A stretch of 64,000 bases of DNA from positions 84,762 to 148,761 of the forward strand of contig CAZCUD010000009.1 in assembly GCA_964501785.1 (NCBI GenBank), read 5' to 3'. This document shows, piece by piece, positions 8,345-16,103 of this stretch (positions are counted from its first letter, which is position 1; each line of letters opens with the position of its first letter). The DNA is from DATBSK01 sp964501785. Its GTDB lineage: Bacteria; Actinomycetota; Acidimicrobiia; IMCC26256; PALSA-555. The position numbers and the translations under genes were made by a program. Below the pieces are notes generated by a model, which saw only the letters and a program-made list of their open reading frames with translations, ran no database searches and was not told where the DNA came from.

Positions 8345-9340
8345 TCAGCGCTCGGAGCTGTCGGCCGCCCCGCCGAGGAGCGCGTCCGCGTCGGCGCCGT
8401 GCCGCTCGCGGAAGTCGCGCAGCGTGTAGCCGGTGACCGTCGCGCCGTCCGCGCCGGCGCGGGCGGTTGCCGAGCGCCGCAGCCCGAACATCGGTGCCAG
8501 CTCGCCGAAGTAGCCGGGTGGGTCGATGCGTGCGAGCACCTCCTCGCCGCCTCCCGCGAGCTCGCGCACGATGTCGATCGAGCCGGCTTCGGCGACGTAC
8601 ACGAGGTCGCCGGTGTCACCCTGGCGGAACAGCACCTCGCCGGCGCCCAGGCTGCGCTGCTCGGGGGGACGATCACCGGCGAGTGCTCTCGGCGTGAGCT
8701 CGACGACCTGGTCCGCGAGCGGGAGCAGGCGCTCGTCGTGGGTGGACACCACGACCACCCGACCCGGCTGCGCGAGGTGGCGCAGCAGTCGGATCACGCC
8801 GTCGACCTGGATGTAGTCGAGGTGCGCGGTCGGCTCGTCGGCGACGATCAGCGGCGGGTCGAGCGCCAGCGCGCGGGCGATCGCGACGCGCTGCTGCTGG
8901 CCGCCCGAGAGGTCACCCGGCCGGTGGTGCATCCGCTCGCCGAGGTCGACCTGCTCGAGGAGCTCCTCGGCCCGGGCGCGGGCCGCCTTGGCCTTGACGC
9001 CACCACCACGGAGCGCGACGACGATGTTGTCGCGTGCGGTGATGCTCGGGATGAGGTTGAACGCCTGGAAGACGATGCCGACCGTGTGGCGCCGGTACTC
9101 GGCGAGGTCGCGCCCCCGCAGGCCGGTCACCTCGGTCTCGCCGACGGTGATCGAGCCGGAGGTCGGCCGCAGGATCGACGCGAGCGCCGAGAGGAGCGTC
9201 GTCTTGCCGCAGCCGCTCGCACCGAGCAGCAGCACGAGCTGTCCGTCGGCGATGTCGATGTTCAGCCGATCGATCGGGCGCACGGTGTATCCACCGCTCG
9301 AGTACTCGATCGTGAGATCGCGCACGGCGACGTTCGTCAT
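8345..9340 (-). CDS. ABC transporter ATPase fused to cyclic-nucleotide-binding domain
   Basis: 331 residues. The N-terminal two thirds are an ABC ATPase of the LolD/MacB/DevA type: Walker A GASGCGKTT at residues 40-48, signature LSGGQQQR near 143 and Walker B LIVADEPT near 167. The last third (about 220-310) is a cNMP-binding-like beta barrel with LFRQGDTGDLVYVAEAGSIDIV and PPGYFGELAPMFGLRRSATARA. This suggests that transport is tuned by a cyclic nucleotide or that the domain is structural. Its ATG overlaps the permease stop by one base (TGATG), so the two are translationally coupled. The exported substrate is unknown. Confidence 0.85.
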   Translation of the reverse strand: MTNVAVRDLTIEYSSGGYTVRPIDRLNIDIADGQLVLLLGASGCGKTTLLSALASILRPTSGSITVGETEVTGLRGRDLAEYRRHTVGIVFQAFNLIPSITARDNIVVALRGGGVKAKAARARAEELLEQVDLGERMHHRPGDLSGGQQQRVAIARALALDPPLIVADEPTAHLDYIQVDGVIRLLRHLAQPGRVVVVSTHDERLLPLADQVVELTPRALAGDRPPEQRSLGAGEVLFRQGDTGDLVYVAEAGSIDIVRELAGGGEEVLARIDPPGYFGELAPMFGLRRSATARAGADGATVTGYTLRDFRERHGADADALLGGAADSSER

Positions 9341-10434
9341 CACGCACCTCCGAAGGCGAGCGCCGGGTCGGTCGTCAGTGCGCGCCGGGCGCCGATGAGG
9401 CTCGCCAGAAGACCGACGACGATGGCGATCGTGAACATCTGGAGGTACGAGCCCGCTTCGAGCTCGGCCGGGAACGGGAGCACCAGGCCGACGAGCCACG
9501 CGACCCCGACGGCCAGGATCGCCGCGACGAGCGACAAGAAGAGCGATTGCAGCGCCAGGCCGCCGACGATCGTTCGGTTCGGCGATCCCGTCGCTTTCAG
9601 CACGGCGAAGTCACGGGTCCGTTCGAGCGCGTTGAGGTAGACGACCGATCCGATGATGCCGATCGCGACGATCCACAGCAGGACGCTGACGAGATCGATC
9701 GTCTGCACGCCTGGCTTGGTGATCCGCTCGAGGTCGGCGATGACGTCGTCGTCGCTGAGGGTGGTGAAGCCGCCGGGTACCGCATCGACCTGGCCGCGGA
9801 GCACGACTGCCATCGCGAGATCTGCACCGTCGAAGGTCGACTCCTGCGCGTCGCGCAGGGTCATCAGCACCGTCGGCGCACCGAAGTTGTAGCGGAGCTT
9901 GTCGGCGACGCCGACGACGTCGTACTTCCCGGAACCGAGGTCGAGCTCGTCACCGACCGACAGGCCGAGGCTCTGGTCGACGACCACCTCACTGCGAGCA
10001 CGTGGTGCGCGCCCCTCGTCGAGAGCGACGTCGGCGATCACGTCCGGGTCGACGCCGATGACGTTCGCGTCCTTGTCGGGGTCGACGCGCGCGACCGCGC
10101 GTGACAGCACGACCGGGTTCGCCTTCTCGACGCCCGGCTGCGCGGCGAGGTCGTCGGCAACGGTCGCCGGGAACACCGACGTCGCGGTGAACGGTCCGCT
10201 CACTCCGTCGGGGACCACCCAGGCGTCCGCCCCGAACATCTCGACCGTGCGTGGCACCTCGTTGCGAACGGCTCGCTTCATCCCGTCGAAGAGCAGCGCC
10301 ATCCCGAAGACCAGCGCCGTCACGAGCACCGCGATCACGAAGCGCCTTCGCCGGAACACGAGATCGCTCCGGCTGATCAGCCACATGGGCCCCGCCTTCC
10401 GTCCGCCCCCCGCCCGGTCGAGCAGGTTGCGCAT
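9340..10434 (-). CDS. FtsX-type ABC transporter permease
   Basis: 364 residues with one N-terminal membrane segment (about residues 32-50), a large outside domain of roughly 190 residues (MacB-PCD-like, with VSGPFTATSVFPATVADDL) and three C-terminal membrane segments including the FtsX core ERTRDFAVLKATGSPNRTIVGG. This is the permease half of a MacB/DevC-type exporter, paired with the downstream ATPase. The first ATG is used; a second in-frame ATG at residue 17 (MWLISRSDLVF) is also possible. Substrate unknown: peptides, lipids or small molecules are all precedented in the family. Confidence 0.85.
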   Translation of the reverse strand: MRNLLDRAGGGRKAGPMWLISRSDLVFRRRRFVIAVLVTALVFGMALLFDGMKRAVRNEVPRTVEMFGADAWVVPDGVSGPFTATSVFPATVADDLAAQPGVEKANPVVLSRAVARVDPDKDANVIGVDPDVIADVALDEGRAPRARSEVVVDQSLGLSVGDELDLGSGKYDVVGVADKLRYNFGAPTVLMTLRDAQESTFDGADLAMAVVLRGQVDAVPGGFTTLSDDDVIADLERITKPGVQTIDLVSVLLWIVAIGIIGSVVYLNALERTRDFAVLKATGSPNRTIVGGLALQSLFLSLVAAILAVGVAWLVGLVLPFPAELEAGSYLQMFTIAIVVGLLASLIGARRALTTDPALAFGGA

Positions 10435-10539
10435 GGTGGCACGTCGCAGCCGTCCGCAGGTGGTGCTCGACCACGTCGAGATGGTCCCCGCCCCCCGAGC
10501 ACGGCGCTGCGCGGTGGGGTGGTCGGCCCGAGGGCGACC

Positions 10540-10545
10540 TACACT
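10540..10545 (+). promoter_or_regulatory. putative -10 element (TACACT) of the STAS gene
   Basis: A TAnnnT hexamer lies in the gap between the ABC operon and the STAS gene. It would place the transcript start about 50 bases before the STAS start. No strong -35 is visible. Confidence 0.35.
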
Positions 10546-10601
10546 GAGGAGGAAGCCCGTCCGCCCTGACCCTGCGGACCTGATGCAACGAGGTCTGCAG
10601 G

Positions 10602-10949
10602 GTGCACGTGGAGTCGATGAGCGACGGCGCCTTCGGCGTCCAGATCGTGACGGACGACGGCGAGCGCGTGACGATCGCCTTGCGGGGGGAGTGCGACCTC
10701 GCGGCGGCGCCCGAGCTCCGCCAGGTCCTGGAGCCCGCTTCCCGAGCCGGCGCCGTCCTGCTCGACCTCTCCGAGCTCACGTTCCTCGACTGCTCGGCGC
10801 TGACGGTGCTGCTCGATGCTGCTCGCCACCGGGCGCAGGTCGGCGATCGCCTGGTGCTCCGAGACGTGCAGCCGCCGGTCGAACGGCTGCTGACGCTCGC
10901 CGCCGTCACCGAGCAGGTCGAGATCGCCCGGTCCGAGGCCGGGACATGA
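10602..10949 (+). CDS. STAS-domain anti-sigma factor antagonist
   Basis: 115 residues, almost entirely one STAS domain. LDLSELTFLDCSALTVLL contains the conserved serine (Ser65) that anti-sigma kinases of the RsbW/SpoIIAB type phosphorylate in SpoIIAA/RsbV relatives. Unphosphorylated protein would bind an anti-sigma kinase and free a sigma factor. No partner kinase or sigma gene is in the window. Both the GTG used here and an ATG 15 bases on are possible starts. The GAF-ANTAR gene follows after 37 bases, so the two regulators may be co-transcribed. Confidence 0.8.
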   Translation: MHVESMSDGAFGVQIVTDDGERVTIALRGECDLAAAPELRQVLEPASRAGAVLLDLSELTFLDCSALTVLLDAARHRAQVGDRLVLRDVQPPVERLLTLAAVTEQVEIARSEAGT

Positions 10950-10986
10950 CCCCTTCCCTCGCTCGCCGCGCGATGCTGCTCGGCCG

Positions 10987-11694
10987 ATGCACATAGCGCG
11001 CGTGGCACTCGACGAGTCCCTCCGCGGCCTTGCCTCGAGCGCGCTCGACGCGCTCGACGTCGGTGATGCGATCGCACGGGTCGTCGGAGCGAGCCGGACG
11101 CTCTTCGAGGTCGACGGCGCGGGCCTGATGCTCGTCGACGACGCTGCTGCGCTGCGCTACGTCGTCAGCACCGACGACAAGGCGCACGCGCTCGAGCGAG
11201 TCCAGGAGGAGACCGCGACCGGCCCGTGCGTGGACAGCCTCGTGCTGCAGGAGGTGGTCGTGTCCCGGAACGCCTCGGCGGACGAGCGGTGGCCCCTGAT
11301 CCAGGACGGTCTCGCCGAAGCCGGGATCCGAGCCGTGCTCGGGCTCCCGATCAGCGTCGCGAGCACGACCGTCGGAAGCCTCAACGTCTACCGGACCGTC
11401 GAGTACGAGTGGGACGAGAGCGACGAAGAGGCGCTGCGCGAGTACGCGTCGCTGATCGAGCACGTGATGACGTCGGGGCTGCTCGCGCGGCGCAGCGGCG
11501 AGGTGGTCGACCAGCTCGAGCGAGCGCTGGAACGAAGGGTGACGATCGATCGGGCGGTCGGCGTCGTGATGGGGACCGAGCGCCTCGGACCGGTCGAGGC
11601 GTTCGCGCGCATCCGAGCCGTGGCCCGGAACCGACGCATCCGCGCCGACGTCGTGGCCGAGCAGGTGCTCGAGCACGGTCGGCTCGACGCCTGA
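10987..11694 (+). CDS. GAF-ANTAR transcription antitermination regulator
   Basis: 235 residues. A GAF sensor domain (about residues 20-160, with TGPCVDSLVLQEVVVSRN and GIRAVLGLPISVASTTVGSLNVY) precedes a C-terminal ANTAR RNA-binding helix bundle (LERALERRVTIDRAVGVVMG). ANTAR proteins bind paired hairpins in leader RNAs and prevent transcription termination. The GAF part senses a small ligand or a partner. This domain pair is very common in Actinobacteria. The target RNA is not evident nearby. It lies directly after the STAS gene. Confidence 0.85.
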   Translation: MHIARVALDESLRGLASSALDALDVGDAIARVVGASRTLFEVDGAGLMLVDDAAALRYVVSTDDKAHALERVQEETATGPCVDSLVLQEVVVSRNASADERWPLIQDGLAEAGIRAVLGLPISVASTTVGSLNVYRTVEYEWDESDEEALREYASLIEHVMTSGLLARRSGEVVDQLERALERRVTIDRAVGVVMGTERLGPVEAFARIRAVARNRRIRADVVAEQVLEHGRLDA

Positions 11695-11753
11695 CGCGGT
11701 CGGTCGTTCTCGACTATTCGAGGACGCTTCTCGACATGCTGGAGGGCGATCGG

Positions 11754-11759
11754 TACCCT
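11754..11759 (+). promoter_or_regulatory. putative -10 element (TACCCT) of the IclR operon, leaderless
   Basis: TACCCT ends seven bases before the ATG of the IclR gene, and no ribosome binding site is present. This spacing puts the first transcribed base at or next to the start codon. Confidence 0.55.
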
Positions 11760-11766
11760 GGCGCGG

Positions 11767-12714
11767 ATGAGCCAGCGCTCCAAGCCGACCGAGCGGGTGG
11801 TGCGCGTCCTCGAGCTGCTGCGCACGTCCCCGGCCGGGCTCCGCTTCAGCGAGCTGGCCCGCGCCGGTGACCTGAGCCAGGGCACCTGCCACGCGATCCT
11901 CGGAGCGCTCGTCGATGCCGGCTACGTCGTGCGGGACGCGGAGTCGCTCACCTACTCCCTCGGTCCCGGTGCGCTCGCGCTCGGCACCGCCGCGGTCGAC
12001 GCGCACGCCGACGTGCGCGGGGCACGCTCGGCCCTCGTCGACCTGGCCGCTCGCACCGGGCTCGCGGTCTCGGTCGCGAAGGTGGTCGGCGGCGACATCA
12101 CCGTCGTGGACGTCGTGGCCGCCCCCGGCTGCGAGCCACCCATCCGCGTGGGGGCACGGGTGCCGTTCGCGCCTCCCTTCGGCGCCATCCACGTCGCGTG
12201 GAGCGGTGACGCGGCGATCCGCGCGTGGATCGGACGGTCTGCGCGCGCCGATCTGGCCGCGTCACGGCTGCTCGCCGTCGTGCGCGACCATCAGCAGACT
12301 CGGGTCGCAGTCGCGCCGTACACCGCGACCTCGACCGAGCTGCGCGCCGCGCTGAGCGCGCTCGCGGCGGACGCGCGCTCGGACGCCGTGCGCGAGCGCA
12401 CCCTCGGGCTGCTCTCGGCGATCGACGAGGTCGACTTCACGCGCGAGGTCATCGAGCACTCCGATCGGCTCCCCGTGAACACGATCACGAGCCCGGTCTT
12501 CGACGCCGACGGAGCGACGGCTCACGCCGTCGGGCTCCACCTCGGAGATCCCGACGTCACCACGACGCGCGTGCGCTCGCTCTTCGCGGAGCTCCTCGCC
12601 GTCGCGGAGGAGCTCACCGAGCGGCGCGGCGGGCATCTCCCTGAAGCGCTCGAGCCCGCGCCGGTCCTCGCATCCATCGACGCATCCATCGGCCATGCAG
12701 GAGGAAGCACATGA
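11767..12714 (+). CDS. IclR-family transcriptional regulator
   Basis: 315 residues. An N-terminal winged helix (ERVVRVLELLRTSPAGLRFSELA, then GTCHAILGALVDAGYVVRD) is followed by an IclR-type effector domain. The protein is longer than the usual 250-270 residues, with an extended C-terminal tail. Its last codon overlaps the next ATG (ATGA), so it is translated together with the UGSC-family gene and probably controls that operon. The effector cannot be read from sequence. Confidence 0.85.
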   Translation: MSQRSKPTERVVRVLELLRTSPAGLRFSELARAGDLSQGTCHAILGALVDAGYVVRDAESLTYSLGPGALALGTAAVDAHADVRGARSALVDLAARTGLAVSVAKVVGGDITVVDVVAAPGCEPPIRVGARVPFAPPFGAIHVAWSGDAAIRAWIGRSARADLAASRLLAVVRDHQQTRVAVAPYTATSTELRAALSALAADARSDAVRERTLGLLSAIDEVDFTREVIEHSDRLPVNTITSPVFDADGATAHAVGLHLGDPDVTTTRVRSLFAELLAVAEELTERRGGHLPEALEPAPVLASIDASIGHAGGST

Positions 12715-13253
12715 GCACGATCACGATCCGGCGACCGACCGCACCGCCTCCGGAACAAGCGGTCGCGCCTGCGTACACGCTCGATGCGCCGATCGCCGGC
12801 CGACGGATCGGCCTGCGCACCGACCTCGCGTGGCGATCGTGGGCGCTGATCGCGGGCGACTGGGAGAAGCGGCTGCGTGACGAAGGCGCCGACGTGCGCT
12901 GCGTCGAGACGGGCGCGCAGGTCGGCGACCACGGCCGCGACGACCGACGCACCATCGCGGAGTGGTCCGACGAGATCGACGGTGGCCTCGTGGGGCTCGG
13001 CACGTGCGGCTCGTGCACGTCGTTCACGATCAAGGACGCGGTCACGCTGGAGGCCCACGGCAAGCCCTCGATCGCCGTGGTCACGGAGGAGTTCGAGACC
13101 CACGCCCGCAACATGGCGAGGTTCCTGGGTCACGGCGACCTGAAGATCCTGGTCCTGCCCTACCCGCTCGAGGCCCGGCCCGACGACGAGCTCATGAAGA
13201 TCGCCGCCGAGCACTATCCCGCCGCGATGGCGCTCCTCGGGGTCACGTCGTGA
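12711..13253 (+). CDS. UGSC-family thiol protein (Cys homologue of a selenoprotein)
   Basis: 180 residues. LGTCGSCTSFTIKDAVTLE near residue 100 carries CGSC, the cysteine form of the UGSC motif that names a (seleno)protein family whose function is thought to be thiol/selenol redox chemistry. In selenoprotein members the first residue is selenocysteine; here the codon is TGC. There is no signal peptide, so it acts in the cytoplasm. It is coupled to the IclR gene before it (ATGA) and to the next gene (GTGA overlap). The partner and substrate are unknown. Confidence 0.75.
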   Translation: MSTITIRRPTAPPPEQAVAPAYTLDAPIAGRRIGLRTDLAWRSWALIAGDWEKRLRDEGADVRCVETGAQVGDHGRDDRRTIAEWSDEIDGGLVGLGTCGSCTSFTIKDAVTLEAHGKPSIAVVTEEFETHARNMARFLGHGDLKILVLPYPLEARPDDELMKIAAEHYPAAMALLGVTS

Positions 13254-14320
13254 CTGCCCCGGCGCTGCAGGCCGAGCAGGTCGAGGTCCCGGCCGACCCG
13301 GGCGAGCTGTACGAGCGGTCGCTCGAGGAGCGGTGGGGCGACGGCACACCGATCCTGCCGCCGACCGACGACCGGGTCCTCGCGCTCTTGTCGGCGACGC
13401 CGTACGCGCCGGATCACGTGATCGGCGCGCTGCCGCCCCAGTACGGCGTCGCGACGGTCGAGCTGGTGGCGATCAACGCGGCCATGGCGGGTTGCGAGCC
13501 GGGCGCGTTCCCCCACGTCCTCGCGGCGTTGGAGGCGATGCTGGTGCCCGAGTGGAACGCGTTCGGGCTCACCACGACCACGTCCAGCGTGTTCGCGATG
13601 CTCCTCGTCAACGGTCCGAGCCGCGACGAGCTCGGGATCGACTACCGGGCCGGATGCATGGGTGGCGCGGCAGGTCGCGGCTCGATGACGATCGGGCGCG
13701 CGGTGTCGCTGTCGCTGCGGAACATCGGCGGGCAACGAGCGGGCGAGACGTCACGCACCGTCTTCGGCCAGCCCGCCCGCTTCGGGCTGTGCTTCGGGGA
13801 GTGGGAGGAGCGTTCGCCGTGGCCGTCCTTGGCGGTGCGGCGCGGCTTCGACCCCTCCGACGACGTCGTGACCGTCCACGGGGGCAAGGGCACCTACCCG
13901 CTGGCCGACATCCACAACGACGACCCTCGCGACCTGCTCTACCTGATCGCGAAGTCGATCGCGTTCCCGCTCAGCAACATGTTCCTGAGCGGCACGCCCG
14001 AGAACGGCGAGGTCGTCGTCGCGTGCAACCCGATGTGGGCCGAGCGGTTCGGCGTGGCGTTCCCCGACGTCGCGGACCTTCAGGCCTTCCTGTGGGAGCA
14101 CGCGTGGCAGCCGATCGACCTGTGGCCCGCGCACAACCAGCAGATGCTCCGGGATCGCGACCGGGTCGACGCCGACGGGAAGGTGCGCCTCGTCGCCTCG
14201 CCCGTCCAGATCGTGCCGTTCGTCTGCGGGGGGCTCGGGAGCCTGCACGCGGTCGCGCTCCCGAGCTTCGGTGAGAGCCAGCTCCAGAGCGAGCCGGTCC
14301 GGCGCGCCCGAGCAGGCTGA
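13250..14320 (+). CDS. conserved protein of unknown function, UGSC partner
   Basis: 356 residues with no signal peptide or membrane segment. Early ERWGDGTPILPPTDDRV is followed by AGCEPGAFPHVLAALEAM, IDYRAGCMGGAAGRGSMTIGRA and GGKGTYPLADIHNDDPRDLLYL. Two cysteines in glycine-rich turns (GCEPG, GCMGG) stand out. I do not recognise an enzyme family, but proteins of this length recur beside UGSC genes as far as I recall (not verified). The GTG start overlaps the stop of the UGSC gene by four bases, so a shared job is likely. Third-position G/C matches its neighbours. Confidence 0.7.
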   Translation: MTAPALQAEQVEVPADPGELYERSLEERWGDGTPILPPTDDRVLALLSATPYAPDHVIGALPPQYGVATVELVAINAAMAGCEPGAFPHVLAALEAMLVPEWNAFGLTTTTSSVFAMLLVNGPSRDELGIDYRAGCMGGAAGRGSMTIGRAVSLSLRNIGGQRAGETSRTVFGQPARFGLCFGEWEERSPWPSLAVRRGFDPSDDVVTVHGGKGTYPLADIHNDDPRDLLYLIAKSIAFPLSNMFLSGTPENGEVVVACNPMWAERFGVAFPDVADLQAFLWEHAWQPIDLWPAHNQQMLRDRDRVDADGKVRLVASPVQIVPFVCGGLGSLHAVALPSFGESQLQSEPVRRARAG

Positions 14321-14343
14321 GGGTCGGACGAGGAGGAGGGCTC

Positions 14344-14604
14344 GTGGACCAGTCCGCGGTCGGCGAGGCGGTGGAGGAGATGGCGGTGCTGCTGCGCAGC
14401 GACGGTGCCGACCTCACGCTCGTGGAGGCGAACCCGAAGACGGCCCGGATCGAGCTGCGGCTCGAGCTCGCCGACGCGGAGTGCGCGGAGTGCGTGCTCC
14501 CGGCCGACCTGCTCGAGCAGATGATCAGCGAGGCGTTGACGCGGCGGGTGCGGGGCGAGTTCGAGCTGGTGCTGGACGACCCGCGTCGCGACGAGGCGTC
14601 GTGA
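14344..14604 (+). CDS. NifU C-terminal-like CxxC protein
   Basis: 86 residues. LLRSDGADLTLVEANPKTARIELRL followed by a CAEC pair and a helix (LLEQMISEAL) follows the pattern of the NifU C-terminal domain (SDGGDVxLV ... CxxC), an iron-sulfur or thiol scaffold. The usual GACGxCPSS loop is changed to AECAECVLP. It begins 23 bases after the UGSC partner, so it is the last gene of that operon. The GTG start is preceded by GGACGAGGAGG. Its 3' end overlaps the convergent membrane gene by 80 bases. Confidence 0.6.
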   Translation: MDQSAVGEAVEEMAVLLRSDGADLTLVEANPKTARIELRLELADAECAECVLPADLLEQMISEALTRRVRGEFELVLDDPRRDEAS

Positions 14605-15145
14605 CCGCGCGCGGCTGACGACCGCGCGTCGCGAGCACGCGAGCGACCGTCAAGAAGGCCACGAAGCTCGTCCCGACCAGCGTCCCCCACTGCACCAGCC
14701 AGTGTCCGACGTCGGTGCCCGCGGCGACGAGGTGTGCCGTGGCGAGGACGAAGAGCACGTAGCTGGACAGGTGCACGCCGCGCCACAGGCGCCGCGGCAG
14801 GCGTCGCATCAGCAGCGACGTCACCTCGATCGCGAGCAGCAGGTACAGCGCGATGACCCCGAGCGCGACGGCGCTCGACTTCCATCCGGGTGCGAAGGGG
14901 ACGAAGAGCTCCACCGCGCCGAACTCGACGTACGAGTCGGCCACGAGCCCGGCGAGGTGCACGCCCGTGAACACCACGGCCAGACCCCCGAGGAACCGGT
15001 GGAGGTCGAGCGTCCAGGCCGGACGTGGCCGGTTGCGGGTGAGCCGCAGCGAGAGCCACAGGCCCAGTGCCACTGCGCCCGTCAAGAGGCCCCACGCGAC
15101 GAGCCCGCTCCCGCGTGCGACGTACCACCACACCTGGCTGCTCAC
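14525..15145 (-). CDS. ferric-reductase-like (YedZ-type) haem membrane protein
   Basis: 206 residues with about five membrane helices and histidines placed in them (DLHRFLGGL, GVHLAGLV, RGVHLSSY, TAHLVAAG), the pattern of the ferric reductase-like transmembrane domain that holds two b haems. It would carry electrons across the membrane. The tail after residue 175 is Arg/Pro/Ala-rich and disordered and extends over the 3' end of the NifU-like gene. It is part of a leftward set with ApbE and two anchored proteins, and a two-component system is divergent from that set. Confidence 0.75.
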   Translation of the reverse strand: MSSQVWWYVARGSGLVAWGLLTGAVALGLWLSLRLTRNRPRPAWTLDLHRFLGGLAVVFTGVHLAGLVADSYVEFGAVELFVPFAPGWKSSAVALGVIALYLLLAIEVTSLLMRRLPRRLWRGVHLSSYVLFVLATAHLVAAGTDVGHWLVQWGTLVGTSFVAFLTVARVLATRGRQPRAVTTPRRDAGRPAPARTRPAPAASTPR

Positions 15146-15184
15146 CGGGCGCCTCCGACGGTCCTCGGTCCAGTGCTCATCCGG

Positions 15185-15619
15185 TCAGCTCCCGCCAGTG
15201 CTCGTCGCCGACGCCGGGCGCGGTGCGGGTGCGGGTGCGGGTGCCGGTGCCGGTGCAGACGACGAGGCGGCCGGAGCCGCCGAGACGGCGCCGGGGCTCG
15301 CGCCGCCGGGGCTCGCGCCCGTCCCGCCGCCTCCGCCACCGGCCGAACCGCTCGAGCGCGGGGCAGCAGGCACGTAGACGGGCACGTAGCGGTACTCGTA
15401 GACGACCGCTTCGGTGGGTGGCGCAGTGGTGGTGCTGGAAGGCGCGGGCGGTGCCGCGCTCGGCGCCGGGCCGACGATCGTCAGCAGTCCGACGATCCCG
15501 AACGTCGTCGCGGTCGCGAGACCCGCGACGAGGATGCGGGTGGCCGCGGCAGCGTGCGGGCGTCGGCGCCGCTTCGCGGTCCGATCCGGCGCGCCTCCCG
15601 GCGTCGGCTCAGTCGTCAT
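15185..15619 (-). CDS. membrane-anchored Pro/Gly/Ala-rich protein
   Basis: 144 residues. A basic N-terminus (AKRRRRPH) precedes one membrane segment (residues about 28-50) and an outside part with VVYEYRYVPVYVPAAP, a Gly-rich run and an (AP)n tail. It looks like a paralogue of the next gene upstream: both have an N-terminal anchor, a VPV.VP strand and GGGG...SPGG runs. The ATG overlaps the end of that gene by 11 bases. Function unknown. It may be a surface or redox-complex accessory given the ferric-reductase-like neighbour. Confidence 0.6.
   Translation of the reverse strand: MTTEPTPGGAPDRTAKRRRRPHAAAATRILVAGLATATTFGIVGLLTIVGPAPSAAPPAPSSTTTAPPTEAVVYEYRYVPVYVPAAPRSSGSAGGGGGGTGASPGGASPGAVSAAPAASSSAPAPAPAPAPAPRPASATSTGGS
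15221..15257. repeat. GCGGGT/GCCGGT hexamer repeat
   Basis: About six tandem copies of a hexamer (GCGGGT then GCCGGT) encode the alternating Ala-Pro tail of the leftward protein. Such a repeat is prone to length change. Confidence 0.7.
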
Positions 15620-16022
15620 CCTCGCGCTCCTCGTGCTCGTCCTCGCCGTCCTCGTGCTCGTCCTCGTGCTCGTCCTCGTGCTCGGGCTGCTCGTACGAGT
15701 CGTCGTCCTGGGACAGCTGTGGACCCGCAGGCGGAGCGGTCGGCGCGGCCGGCAACGGCACGTCGGCGAGCGTGGCGGGCGCGCCGCCGGGGCTCGAAGC
15801 GCTGCCACCCCCACCCGCCGGGACCTCGATCGGGACCGGGACGTCGATGACCTCGGTCCGGGGTGCGGCCTTGGCCGTGGCGGGCACCGGCTGGAAGTCG
15901 CCGGGACCGGCGCCCGAGCTGGTCAGGCCGAAGAGACCGAGGTTGGCGCCGAGGGCGATCGTCGCCGCGAGCGCGGTCGCGGTCGCCGCACCGGCCGTCG
16001 CGAGTGCCTTGCGTCGTTCCAT
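15609..16022 (-). CDS. signal-anchored protein with DEHE acidic/His tail
   Basis: 137 residues. The ATG used (MERRKALATAGAATATALAAT) has AGGAGG nine bases upstream, so the longer frame to 16085 is rejected. One N-terminal membrane or signal segment is followed by a VIDVPVPIEVPAGGGG stretch, a Pro/Ala linker and a C-terminal run of Glu, Asp and His in DEHE units. The His/acidic tail could bind metal ions; this is inference. It is a likely paralogue of the 15185-15619 product. It lies 81 bases downstream of apbE, in the leftward redox cluster. Confidence 0.65.
   Translation of the reverse strand: MERRKALATAGAATATALAATIALGANLGLFGLTSSGAGPGDFQPVPATAKAAPRTEVIDVPVPIEVPAGGGGSASSPGGAPATLADVPLPAAPTAPPAGPQLSQDDDSYEQPEHEDEHEDEHEDGEDEHEEREDDD
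15630..15684. repeat. 12-base tandem repeat coding for DEHE units
   Basis: Four to five imperfect copies of CTCGTGCTCGTC (one shortened by three bases) keep the frame and encode the acidic/His tail of the leftward protein. Confidence 0.7.
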
Positions 16023-16103
16023 CGGGGGAGCCTCCTGCTCGGCTGTCGTGTCGTTCGCGACGGACGGTACGGATCGCCGCGCCACGTACGGTCCAGGTCC
16101 GGG

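Noticed and set aside
12711..13253. Selenocysteine (UGA) in the UGSC-family protein
   Set aside because: The motif position is TGC (cysteine), with no in-frame TGA and no need for recoding.
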